The notes below the pieces were generated by a model. That model was given only the letters and a program-made list of their open reading frames with translations, did not search any database and had not been told where the DNA came from. A stretch of 12,330 nt of DNA from Sediminibacterium sp. (GTDB taxonomy: Bacteria > Bacteroidota > Bacteroidia > Chitinophagales > Chitinophagaceae). The translations under genes were made by a program, and so were the position numbers. Location of the stretch: positions 1-12,330 of the forward strand of contig JAQBNJ010000483.1 of NCBI GenBank assembly GCA_028288645.1, written 5' to 3'. Below are positions 1-6,563 of the stretch, one piece after another; position 1 is the first letter of the stretch; the number at the start of each line of letters is the position of its first letter.

Positions 1-1608
1 AAACTCAACCGCGTAGTAAGCGAATTGCTCGCAACTGTAGAAGAAGAAAGTTCTGTGATCGGTACCGGTGATGCGGATGAGACACAACGCGATGATGATA
101 AACCACTGAATTCATTTCCAAAAGGGATCAAAACGCCGCAGGGTATTTACATCGAAACAAATTATGCCTTCAACAACGCGATGCGTTATGCATTGAGCGA
201 CCAGACCACGCATTGGAAAACGGATAGCGCCTATACTTCGCAGGTGAATTATACGTATTCAACGCCGTGTTTATTGGAAGTCTACCCCGATAAAGCCACA
301 GGTATTGAACTACAGCCCGGTGAAATATTTAATTCCGTTCGCACGCATGAATTGATGATGGATAGTTATGACAGGGAGCGGAGAGGGCTCGCTATAAGAA
401 AAATGTACCGCACCATTGCGCCATGGACAACGGCCAATCCCATCTTCATGCACCTGGTGAGCCGCAATGATGAACAGGTTCGCGCGGCGATCGATCAATG
501 CGTGGCTACCGGGTACGAGGCATTGATACTGAGTTTCGGCAGCCATATCAATATGGAAGATACTTCTGCGAAAAATATTTCCGCATGGAAAACGAATGCG
601 GCATATGCGCATAGTAAAGGCATACTGATTGGAGGATATTCGTTATTCAGCAGCAGGAGAATTAGTGATGCGGATGATGTGATAAATCCAATCACCGGAA
701 AAACCGGCGGAGCTTTTTTTGGCAATGCGCCCTGCTTTGGCAGTAAATGGGGTTTGGGTTATCGCGATAAGATCAAATACTTTTTTATGCAAACGGGTTT
801 TGATATCTGGGAAAATGATGGGCCCTATCCAGGTGATGTTTGTGCATCTGTTACACATCCGGGCCACAAAGGATTGGATGACAGCCAATGGCGGCAGATG
901 GAGATACAAAAAGAATTGTATCACTGGCTGAATGAACAGGGTGTTTACATTAACGCACCCGATTGGTATTTTTTAGATGGCACCAATAAGACCGGGATCG
1001 GTTACCGCGAAGTAAATTTTTCATTGCCCAGGGAAAATCAAAAATTATTGAACCGCCAGAATATTTACGATGGTACCTGGAACATCATTCCTTCCATGGG
1101 CTGGGGTTTTGTGCCGCTTACCAAATACCAGGGCGGTGGCGCTGAAGCGATACTGGAACCTTTGAATGAGCACCTGAAAGATTATGAACAACTCATGATG
1201 CAATATTATGGAGCAGGTGTGCAGGCATGTTACCGCGGCCCGCGTTTGTATGATACGGAAGCAACAAGGCAAACGGTAAGCAATGTGATCAACTGGTATA
1301 AACAATACCGCGGAATACTAAACAGTGATATCATTCATCTCCGCCGCGCCGACGGCCGCGATTGGGACGGCATCCTTCACGTGAACCCACAATTAAAAAC
1401 AAAAGGATTGGCGATGTTATATAATCCTTTGAAAGAAGCTATTACACGAAACATCAAATTGCCCTTGTATTACACGGGACTTACACAGCAGGTGAGTATT
1501 TCCGAAAAAGGAGGAAAGAAGATGGTTAAAATAATGAACCGCAATTATGAAGTTGATATTTCCGTAAAGATTCCGGCGGAGGGTTATACATGGTTGGTGA
1601 TTGAGTAA
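1..1608 (+). CDS. Glycoside-hydrolase-like protein (alpha-galactosidase/clan GH-D-like), 5' end cut by window
   Basis: The frame is open from base 1 (visible start KLNRVVSE), so this is the last 535 codons of a longer gene, and the TTG at 25 is only an internal codon. The visible part holds a probable TIM-barrel region (about residues 140-440) with acidic, aromatic stretches typical of sugar-cleaving enzymes: QTGFDIWENDGPYPGD (Asp268 and Asp273 of the fragment), DWYFLDGTNKTGIGYREV and QACYRGPRLYDTE. A small C-terminal beta domain (about 450-535) follows, ending in TWLVIE. This arrangement resembles bacterial proteins usually named alpha-galactosidase-like or left hypothetical. The catalytic pair is not certain from sequence alone; Asp268 after a hydrophobic strand is the best nucleophile candidate. 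The signal peptide, if any, lies outside the window. The gene converges on the sigma operon. Substrate unknown; glycosidase role inferred. Confidence 0.6.
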   Translation, partial: KLNRVVSELLATVEEESSVIGTGDADETQRDDDKPLNSFPKGIKTPQGIYIETNYAFNNAMRYALSDQTTHWKTDSAYTSQVNYTYSTPCLLEVYPDKATGIELQPGEIFNSVRTHELMMDSYDRERRGLAIRKMYRTIAPWTTANPIFMHLVSRNDEQVRAAIDQCVATGYEALILSFGSHINMEDTSAKNISAWKTNAAYAHSKGILIGGYSLFSSRRISDADDVINPITGKTGGAFFGNAPCFGSKWGLGYRDKIKYFFMQTGFDIWENDGPYPGDVCASVTHPGHKGLDDSQWRQMEIQKELYHWLNEQGVYINAPDWYFLDGTNKTGIGYREVNFSLPRENQKLLNRQNIYDGTWNIIPSMGWGFVPLTKYQGGGAEAILEPLNEHLKDYEQLMMQYYGAGVQACYRGPRLYDTEATRQTVSNVINWYKQYRGILNSDIIHLRRADGRDWDGILHVNPQLKTKGLAMLYNPLKEAITRNIKLPLYYTGLTQQVSISEKGGKKMVKIMNRNYEVDISVKIPAEGYTWLVIE

Positions 1609-1645
1609 GGTTCGATATTTCGCACGAAAGGTGCAAATAAAAGAT

Positions 1646-1671
1646 GGGCAGCAAAGTTATTTTTGCTGCTC
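1646..1671. terminator. Hairpin between convergent genes, probable bidirectional terminator
   Basis: A 10-bp stem (GGGCAGCAAA at 1646-1655 with TTTGCTGCTC at 1662-1671, one G-T wobble) encloses a 6-nt loop. It lies between the stop at 1608 (plus) and the stop at 1685 (minus). Read on the minus strand it is followed by TCTTTTATTTG, a fair U-tract; on the plus strand the tail ATTTCCGGCTGTTTT is weaker. Position and structure support a shared terminator, more convincing for the minus-strand operon. Confidence 0.55.
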
Positions 1672-1684
1672 ATTTCCGGCTGTT

Positions 1685-2842
1685 TTAAAAGTTGAAAGTT
1701 ACTTTGATCGATGGGGTAACATGCTTGAAAAATCCGCTAAATACCAGTTGCGGTTCAATAGAAAGATGCCTGTTCTTTAATAAGGGCAGGCCGAGCTTGA
1801 ATGTATTGGGTTCATACCATTCCCCGGTTCGCCTGATCAAATAACCTAAAGTTATATTCCCCTCAAATGTTAAGGCATTATTGTTTGTGTTTCTTTTTGA
1901 GGATTGCATGAACTGGAACACGGCAAAAGTATTTGGATCGGTTATAAGTTTATTGGCGGCATCCCTTGAAAAGAAATATTGGCCTTCAAGATAAAACCGG
2001 AAACTGTTTGTGAAATAATTATTATGCCTGTTAAAGGATACTCCAGCCTGCATTGAAGGAACAATGGAACCCCGAACTGCCACCATTGAAAAACCAACAA
2101 CACCGCTGAAAGGTTCCTGGCCCGTTGGAGAACTCGGGATATAGGATACATTAAAAGGCGAAAACATTTTTCCAGATGCCATATTAAAACCTGCCCGGTA
2201 ACTATACGGAGGGGAATTCGGGCCATCTCTTTTATAAAACCGTTCGATTTTCGGATTAAGTGTAGCAAGACATTTTGCCAATGCATCCGGCTCAAGGGTT
2301 CCCATATCTTCAACATTATTCAGTATGAGTGTGATGGCAAAAGAAGAAGACATTTCTTTAAGGCTTTTTTTACCGTTCACATCTATTACTGTCCACATCA
2401 CACGGCTATTGGAGATGCCTATAATGCGGACCGTGTCCTGGTTCACTTTTAATTGCATCAGTTCATTGTCTTTCACAGTATAGGTGTTGGAGAATTCAGG
2501 ATGAGATATGATCCGGATCTTAGGGACCGCATTGGTAAGAACTACATCCACTCTTCTTACCATACCATCTGCCTTCAAAGAATCCTTCAGTGGCAATAAC
2601 ATCCTGGAAGCTATCCTTACCAATGAATCAAGATCGGGGAAACGTTCCGTTTGTGAAATATATCCGAACTCGAGCATCACCCTTTTCCTGTTAGACAGGT
2701 AGAATGTAAACTGTGCATTGGATTTTCCGGGTGGCGGATTGTCGAACAGGCTTTCAGTTTGGTTTGGCAGGTCTATGGATTGCGCATGCAAAACATCACC
2801 TGTTCCTGCAAGAAGCAGGAAAAAAAGAATTGTTTTTTTCAT
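1685..2842 (-). CDS. Secreted hypothetical protein, probable outer-membrane protein of the sigma operon
   Basis: This 385-residue protein begins with a clear Sec signal peptide (MKKTILFFLLLAGTGDVLHAQ, cleavage probably after residue 20). I do not recognise a named family. The first half (about 25-200) looks globular and soluble. The second half (about 215-385) is rich in alternating polar/hydrophobic strands with Gly and aromatic residues (RAGFNMASGKMF, FRFYLEGQYFF, GNITLGYLIRR). The chain ends in KVTFNF, a terminal Phe as expected of outer-membrane beta-barrels. It is the last gene of the operon, starting only 6 bp after the anti-sigma stop codon, so it is probably co-transcribed. A role as the sensed or regulated envelope component of the sigma system is inference; a periplasmic protein without a barrel is the alternative. 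Confidence 0.7.
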   Translation of the reverse strand: MKKTILFFLLLAGTGDVLHAQSIDLPNQTESLFDNPPPGKSNAQFTFYLSNRKRVMLEFGYISQTERFPDLDSLVRIASRMLLPLKDSLKADGMVRRVDVVLTNAVPKIRIISHPEFSNTYTVKDNELMQLKVNQDTVRIIGISNSRVMWTVIDVNGKKSLKEMSSSFAITLILNNVEDMGTLEPDALAKCLATLNPKIERFYKRDGPNSPPYSYRAGFNMASGKMFSPFNVSYIPSSPTGQEPFSGVVGFSMVAVRGSIVPSMQAGVSFNRHNNYFTNSFRFYLEGQYFFSRDAANKLITDPNTFAVFQFMQSSKRNTNNNALTFEGNITLGYLIRRTGEWYEPNTFKLGLPLLKNRHLSIEPQLVFSGFFKHVTPSIKVTFNF

Positions 2843-2848
2843 AATAGT

Positions 2849-3592
2849 TTAATTTTCTACAATAGAAATGGTACTGGTAACGGGAGGCTTTATTTTGAAA
2901 AAGAACAACTGTTTGGTATTGTTCTCCGCTGGCGTTGCTATTTCTTTTTCTTCATTCTGCTGCATCATTTTTTTGAATTCAGATCTGCTGAGTGTGCTTT
3001 GCGGATCAGGTGCAACCGGCAACTGCAATAGTTCATTTAAATGAATGACCTTATATTTTTTAGGAGCAGGTTTGCTAACTGCAATAGCCGGTATTTTCTT
3101 TTTTTCTTCCGGGGCAGACTGTTGAACAGGTGGAGTGATGACAACTATTTGCTCAGCAGGTGCAACGGCCGGGGGATCGATCTTTATTCCGTCGTTGTTG
3201 ATCTCTTTTTGTGCTACCGGTATTGCAGGGATAAGTTGGTGCGGCTTCTTCTTTGTTATATAGGCTTCGGCTTTTACCTGTGTATGAAGAATATTTTTTG
3301 GGAGAATAACGGGTGACACAGCCGGGTTCGCTTCTGATCGGAAATTAACGACTGTGGTTTCTTTTACAAATTCTTTGTTATTATTTTTTACTAACAGCAA
3401 ATAAGCAGCTCCTGCCATCAGTAAAATAACAGCAGCGGCATAATACCAGGTGGCTTTTTTGTTTTTCTTTCCTGGTAATTGTTGTTCGAGTCCAGCCCAA
3501 ACCTTCTGGTTGTTAAACACGAAACCTTCCGGCAATTGCTGCAGTTCATCAAGTGTGTTCCGGATCTGTTTATTTTGCTTTTCTTCCTGCAT
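2849..3592 (-). CDS. Single-pass membrane protein, probable anti-sigma factor
   Basis: The protein has 247 residues. A short charged N-terminal cytoplasmic part (1-47, with a QKVWAGLEQQLP segment) precedes one transmembrane helix (about 48-68, TWYYAAAVILLMAGAAYLLLV). A long periplasmic part follows that is rich in Pro, Lys and Val (about 90-180) and ends in a Lys/Glu/Gln-rich stretch. Its start overlaps the end of the sigma gene by 23 bp, the classic arrangement of an ECF sigma factor and its membrane-bound anti-sigma partner. I see neither a zinc-binding HxxxCxxC motif nor FecR-like domains, so it belongs to the loosely conserved Bacteroidota anti-sigma-like proteins known mainly from topology and context. 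Expected to hold the sigma factor at the inner membrane until an envelope signal releases it. Function inferred from position and topology. Confidence 0.7.
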   Translation of the reverse strand: MQEEKQNKQIRNTLDELQQLPEGFVFNNQKVWAGLEQQLPGKKNKKATWYYAAAVILLMAGAAYLLLVKNNNKEFVKETTVVNFRSEANPAVSPVILPKNILHTQVKAEAYITKKKPHQLIPAIPVAQKEINNDGIKIDPPAVAPAEQIVVITPPVQQSAPEEKKKIPAIAVSKPAPKKYKVIHLNELLQLPVAPDPQSTLSRSEFKKMMQQNEEKEIATPAENNTKQLFFFKIKPPVTSTISIVEN

Positions 3593-4121
3593 ACAAATTA
3601 TTTTGTGTAACTGATTGCTGTAATGTTTTTCTCGCTTTATTTAACTGGCTCTTACTCGTTCCTTCTGATATATTCAGGATCGTTGCTATTTCCATATGAT
3701 TGTATCCCTCAATAACATATAAATTGAAAACGGTTCTGTAGCCAACCGGCATTTGTGTGATCAATTTATAGATATCATCAGCGGATAATTTTCCGAGAAT
3801 ATCATCGGCTGTATTGATCTCTGCTGCATCGTCTTCGGCCACAAGAAAAAAACTATTTTTCTTTCTCAGCTCCTGCAGGCATTCATTGATGATGATCTTT
3901 TTCATCCAGGCTACTGATGCCGCATCAGAGGCATAACTGAAATGCTGCAAGCCGTTGAATATTTTCAGGAAACCATTTTGTAAGATCTCTTCCGCCTCTG
4001 CATCTGTTTTCAGATAGCGTCTGCAAACGAGGAAGAACTGAACGGCAAAACGGTCATATAAATATTTCTGGGCGGTGATACTCCCCTGTTTACATTCCCG
4101 AATCAATTGCAGTAGTTCCAT
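3570..4121 (-). CDS. RNA polymerase sigma-70 factor, ECF subfamily
   Basis: At 183 residues this is the usual ECF sigma length, with only the two core domains. Sigma region 2 spans about 18-88 and includes the typical segment AEEILQNGFLKIFNGLQHF (core-polymerase binding and -10 recognition), then AWMKKIIINECLQELRKK. After a short acidic linker (95-112), region 4 spans about 115-168: QMPVGYRTVFNLYVIEGYNHMEIA, then NISEGTSKSQLNKARKTL, the helix-turn-helix that reads the -35 element. It is first in a minus-strand operon and overlaps the anti-sigma gene by 23 bp, which suggests translational coupling and balanced amounts of the two proteins. Such sigma factors often activate their own operon; no promoter motif could be assigned with confidence in the AT-rich leader 4122-4230. 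Confidence 0.93.
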   Translation of the reverse strand: MELLQLIRECKQGSITAQKYLYDRFAVQFFLVCRRYLKTDAEAEEILQNGFLKIFNGLQHFSYASDAASVAWMKKIIINECLQELRKKNSFFLVAEDDAAEINTADDILGKLSADDIYKLITQMPVGYRTVFNLYVIEGYNHMEIATILNISEGTSKSQLNKARKTLQQSVTQNNLYAGRKAK

Positions 4122-4249
4122 GCGGTTGTTTTCGTTTGTTGTAAGTTAAATGCAGTTTTGGAAGAAAGGGTTGCCTGGGTATGAATTTATTTTGTAATTG
4201 ACATCACTACGTAAAAAAAGCAGTCTGTGTGGCGGACGCCCGAAAGGGT

Positions 4250-4346
4250 AAACACGAATTACACGAATTAGAACGAATTGAGTCTTAAACACATAGCGGC
4301 TCAACAAATCGGGGGTCATTCGTTCTAATTCGTGCAATTCGTGTTT
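4250..4346. repeat. Long near-perfect inverted repeat, 29-bp arms
   Basis: The arm at 4250-4278 and the reverse complement of 4318-4346 match at 28 of 29 positions, separated by a 39-nt spacer. Each arm is built from direct repeats of the word ACGAATT (ACACGAATTACACGAATTAG, then AACGAAT). A short GNRA-type hairpin (CCC-GAAA-GGG, 4239-4248) touches the left edge. The element occupies the 266-bp gap between the GNAT stop (4388) and the sigma start (4121). In RNA from either strand it would form a very stable hairpin, so it could end GNAT transcription, although no U-tract follows. It has the look of a dispersed non-coding element; its copy number is not visible here. Confidence 0.8.
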
Positions 4347-4387
4347 GAATGCCGGCAGGATATTGCCACGTGCGGCACCAACATTTT

Positions 4388-5086
4388 CTACCTTCTTTTG
4401 AATACAGCGAAAAAAATATCCGACCGATGCATAAACCCCAGGCGTTCATACATTTTAATAGCGCGGACATTATCCGCCCTCACATGAAGAAATGGTGTTT
4501 TTCCGGACCGGATGATCCTTTCGGCTGCTAACGAAACGAGGAAAGCGCCATATCCCTTACCGGTATGTTCGGGAGAGGTGCATACTGCACTAACTTCTGT
4601 GTGATGATCAAGATGCAAACGTTCGCCGGTGATGGCAACTAATTTGTTGTCTTCAAATACACCGTAGTAATTGCCAAAATCAATCGTCCTTTCCATAAAC
4701 GGGCCGGGTTTGGTAAGAGTTGTTAATGCGATCATGGCGGGGACATGCGTTGCATCTAAGGGGCGGCAATCTATATTTTCAATTGTTACAGGAGAAAGAT
4801 CATTGCAAACCATTTGATGCAGGCTGAGGGAAAAACGAAGATCCCATAGAGCAGAAAATTCTACAGCATCCTTGCGCATTACCGACCAGGAACGTTCTGC
4901 CGGTGCTTTATCATAGAAATATTGCTGCATCTCCTCACTCCAATCAGGAAGCGCCGCGAAAGGGCAAACATCAGCAGAAAAATAGCCCGCTACTTTATCG
5001 CCGAGGTTGAAACGGCTATCTACGCTGTTTAATGCGTGCCATGCGGGGTTGTCTAGTGGGTGCAATGGAAATGTTTTGAATGACAA
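4388..5086 (-). CDS. GNAT-family N-acetyltransferase (FR47-like)
   Basis: This protein is up to 232 residues, with an N-terminal unique part (1-105) and a C-terminal GNAT acetyltransferase domain (about 105-232). The acetyl-CoA pyrophosphate-binding motif A is seen as VCTSPEHTGKGYGAFLVSLA (HTGKGYG at 174-180). Motif B, HVRADNVRAIKMYERLGF (201-218), carries the conserved Asn206 and Tyr213. A single-domain cytoplasmic enzyme moving an acetyl group from acetyl-CoA to an amine is expected; the substrate is unknown. The longest frame starts at TTG 5086, which overlaps a good promoter -7 box. A start at TTG 5065 (residue 8, just before HPLDNPAWHAL) may be the true one, giving 225 residues. No ATG lies near either point. 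The gene seems to be transcribed alone. Confidence 0.85.
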   Translation of the reverse strand: MSFKTFPLHPLDNPAWHALNSVDSRFNLGDKVAGYFSADVCPFAALPDWSEEMQQYFYDKAPAERSWSVMRKDAVEFSALWDLRFSLSLHQMVCNDLSPVTIENIDCRPLDATHVPAMIALTTLTKPGPFMERTIDFGNYYGVFEDNKLVAITGERLHLDHHTEVSAVCTSPEHTGKGYGAFLVSLAAERIIRSGKTPFLHVRADNVRAIKMYERLGFMHRSDIFFAVFKRR

Positions 5087-5115
5087 AAGTAGAATATTGC
5101 CACAGAAGACACAGA
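5084..5115 (-). promoter_or_regulatory. Candidate Bacteroidota-type promoter for the GNAT gene
   Basis: On the minus strand TACTTTTG (5091-5084) matches the Bacteroidota -7 consensus TAnnTTTG exactly. It is preceded, after 20 nt, by TCTG (5115-5112), one change from the -33 TTTG. Transcription would begin near 5077, which is downstream of the TTG at 5086 and so favours a later translation start such as TTG 5065. Confidence 0.4.
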
Positions 5116-5119
5116 CCTG

Positions 5120-5131
5120 CCTGCCGGCAGG
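5120..5131. repeat. 12-bp perfect palindrome CCTGCCGGCAGG
   Basis: A GC-rich perfect palindrome preceded by an extra CCTG-like half unit (ACCTGC at 5115-5120) stands out in the AT-rich gap upstream of the GNAT gene. It lies just upstream of the candidate -33 element, so an operator role is possible. A dispersed intergenic repeat is at least as likely. Confidence 0.6.
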
Positions 5132-5172
5132 TTAGCACAGAAAAGAAAATCCCATGGAGTTGTTGATCGTTT

Positions 5173-5184
5173 GACACTAGTGTC
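5173..5184. repeat. 12-bp perfect palindrome GACACTAGTGTC
   Basis: This is a perfect two-fold symmetric site with no loop, lying between the GC-rich palindrome and the nested inverted repeat. Such a site could bind a dimeric protein or be part of a mobile intergenic element; nothing in the sequence decides between these. Confidence 0.55.
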
Positions 5185-5202
5185 CAGAACGTTTATTCTC
5201 CC

Positions 5203-5401
5203 AGCCCCATCGGGGCGCCCTGTTTGTAGAAAAGATATGCAAAGAAGTAGGTAGCTCCGTAGGAGCGACCTGTGCATATAGCGCGGCTGGTAAATTGTCG
5301 TCGATTATTTGGATAGATCGTTTGCATTTACAGGGCGCTCCTACGGAGCTTACATATTGCAGCACGCTGTATTTCTACAAACAGGTCGCCCTTACAGGGT
5401 T
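5203..5401. repeat. Nested inverted repeat made of four hairpin-plus-tail units
   Basis: Two units face right and two face left. Unit 1 has its hairpin at 5204-5216 (GCCCC-ATC-GGGGC), unit 2 at 5254-5266 (GCTCC-GTA-GGAGC), unit 3 is reversed at 5337-5349, and unit 4 is reversed at 5388-5400 (ACCCT-GTA-AGGGC in its own direction). Each hairpin is followed by G(A/C)CCTGT; in units 1 and 4 this continues as TTGTAGAAA. Unit 1 mirrors unit 4 and unit 2 mirrors unit 3, with 19-20 of 20 core bases matching and almost equal spacing between units in the two arms (arms of about 75 bp). Stem bases differ between units but mostly keep pairing, which suggests a conserved structure. No open frame or transposase is associated. 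Confidence 0.8.
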
Positions 5402-5499
5402 AATCATTTTATTCTGAATAACATCAATATTACATCTCCAATTTAAAAACCAATGCTTCTGTTTTTCCATCAATTCGATTTGACACACGGAGACACAGT

Positions 5500-6489
5500 T
5501 TAGTTAAAAACTTTTTTCAAAAATCCATCAATATAATTCACCATCGGTTCAAACCATGGGTCGAATAAAGGAAAACTATGCGGTGCATCATCAAATTTGT
5601 GCACTTCAAAATAAATATGATTTGCAGTCAATACTTTAATATAATCTTCCCGTCCGGCATGCATCCTGTCAACACTGCTGTTGATGAATAGAGTAGGCGG
5701 TGTACTGCTGTTTACATAACTTAACGAAGAACCGGCCTCCCATAACTTCTCGTTTCCTTTTTTAGGATAACCAAACCAATAGGTTGCGGCCGATGTTCTT
5801 TTACTGTCATCACCTTCGCCTGATTCTGGATGTGTGAATGATAAGATCCCATCCATATCCACTACCGCGTTTACATTGGTAGGCGTTCCGGGTTGTCCAT
5901 TGGTTCCTTCAAACAACGGCATGTTTCCCGTGACACCCAGAAAAGCAGCGAGCTCGCCGCCGGCAGAAAAACCTGCAGCTACAATACGTGAGGTATCAAT
6001 ATTATATTTTAAGGCATTGTTTCTTACCCAGCGGATCATGGCTTTCAGGTCATACACCGCGGCAGGGAAAAGCGCTTCTGTAGACAACCTGTATTCAGGT
6101 GTGAAACAAACATAACCCAGCGCCGCTAATTTTTGTGCAAGCGGATGATGTTGTGTGCGGTTACCGCTACGCCAGCCGCCGCCATGGATCATGATAAAAG
6201 CTATGCGTTTGGCTTTGATTTTTTCTTTAGAATAAAAAACATCGGTCAACAATTTGCGGGTGTTGATAGCGGTATAAACGATATTTTTTTCTTCTGCTAC
6301 ATTCGGCTCTTTAAATCCGTTGACCAGTTTAATGAAGGGATGTGTTTTCTTAGTGCTTTCATAGGCAGGGTAATTTCCGTAAGAAGTATCACGTTGTCCG
6401 GTGAGCCCGACAGTTGATTGCGCGAAGATATTGCCGGTAGATGCAAAGCAACACAGGACGCAGGCGAAAGAATAAGCGATGAATTTCAT
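5500..6489 (-). CDS. Secreted alpha/beta-hydrolase, probable carbohydrate esterase (BD-FAE-like)
   Basis: The protein has 329 residues with a Sec signal peptide (1-24, ending NIFAQ), so it acts in the periplasm or outside. The alpha/beta-hydrolase fold is marked by the oxyanion-hole motif HGGGW (102-106), the nucleophile elbow GFSAGG with Ser175, an acid candidate Asp274 (SSVDRMHAGR) and the catalytic His304 (DAPHSFPLF). This HGGG type with a late Asp and His is typical of the esterase/lipase family that includes feruloyl and acetyl-xylan esterases of Bacteroidota. Removal of acyl groups from plant polysaccharides is therefore likely, but the ester substrate cannot be read from sequence. It is divergent from the glucuronidase-like gene, with only 74 bp between the starts, so the two may share a control region. 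All catalytic residues are present and the length is normal. Confidence 0.85.
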   Translation of the reverse strand: MKFIAYSFACVLCCFASTGNIFAQSTVGLTGQRDTSYGNYPAYESTKKTHPFIKLVNGFKEPNVAEEKNIVYTAINTRKLLTDVFYSKEKIKAKRIAFIMIHGGGWRSGNRTQHHPLAQKLAALGYVCFTPEYRLSTEALFPAAVYDLKAMIRWVRNNALKYNIDTSRIVAAGFSAGGELAAFLGVTGNMPLFEGTNGQPGTPTNVNAVVDMDGILSFTHPESGEGDDSKRTSAATYWFGYPKKGNEKLWEAGSSLSYVNSSTPPTLFINSSVDRMHAGREDYIKVLTANHIYFEVHKFDDAPHSFPLFDPWFEPMVNYIDGFLKKVFN

Positions 6490-6563
6490 ACGGCTCCCAG
6501 ATTAGATGCATAAATTACAGACAATCCCGCTAACATAAAAATTATCGGCGATCAAACCGGTCA

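Larger units (their letters stand above)
5087..5499. other. 413-bp gene-free gap filled with palindromes and repeats
   Basis: No convincing coding frame is present; short frames here lack initiation signals and cross the repeats. From left to right it holds: a CACAGAAGACACAG stretch (5101-5114); the palindrome CCTGCCGGCAGG (5120-5131); the palindrome GACACTAGTGTC (5173-5184); the nested inverted repeat 5203-5401; an AT-rich unstructured part (5402-5480); and CACACGGAGACACAG (5484-5498), which partly repeats the left-edge stretch in the same orientation. The GNAT promoter would lie at the left edge, and the right edge abuts the stop codon of the hydrolase at 5500. Confidence 0.75.

Noticed and set aside
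25-27. TTG as start codon of the first gene
   Set aside because: The frame stays open to base 1 with normal-looking codons, so the gene simply continues beyond the window.
1942-2316. 124-codon frame on the same strand as, but out of frame with, the outer-membrane protein gene
   Set aside because: It lies inside a gene with a signal peptide and a barrel-like C-terminus, and its translation shows no domain.
5177-5365. Short minus-strand frames in the repeat-filled gap (5053-5277 and 5177-5365)
   Set aside because: They read through palindromic repeats, have Cys/Arg-rich translations and no recognisable start region.
5203-5401. Hairpin cluster as a CRISPR array
   Set aside because: Units alternate in orientation, spacing is irregular and the units are imperfect; there are no direct repeats with unique spacers and no cas genes.
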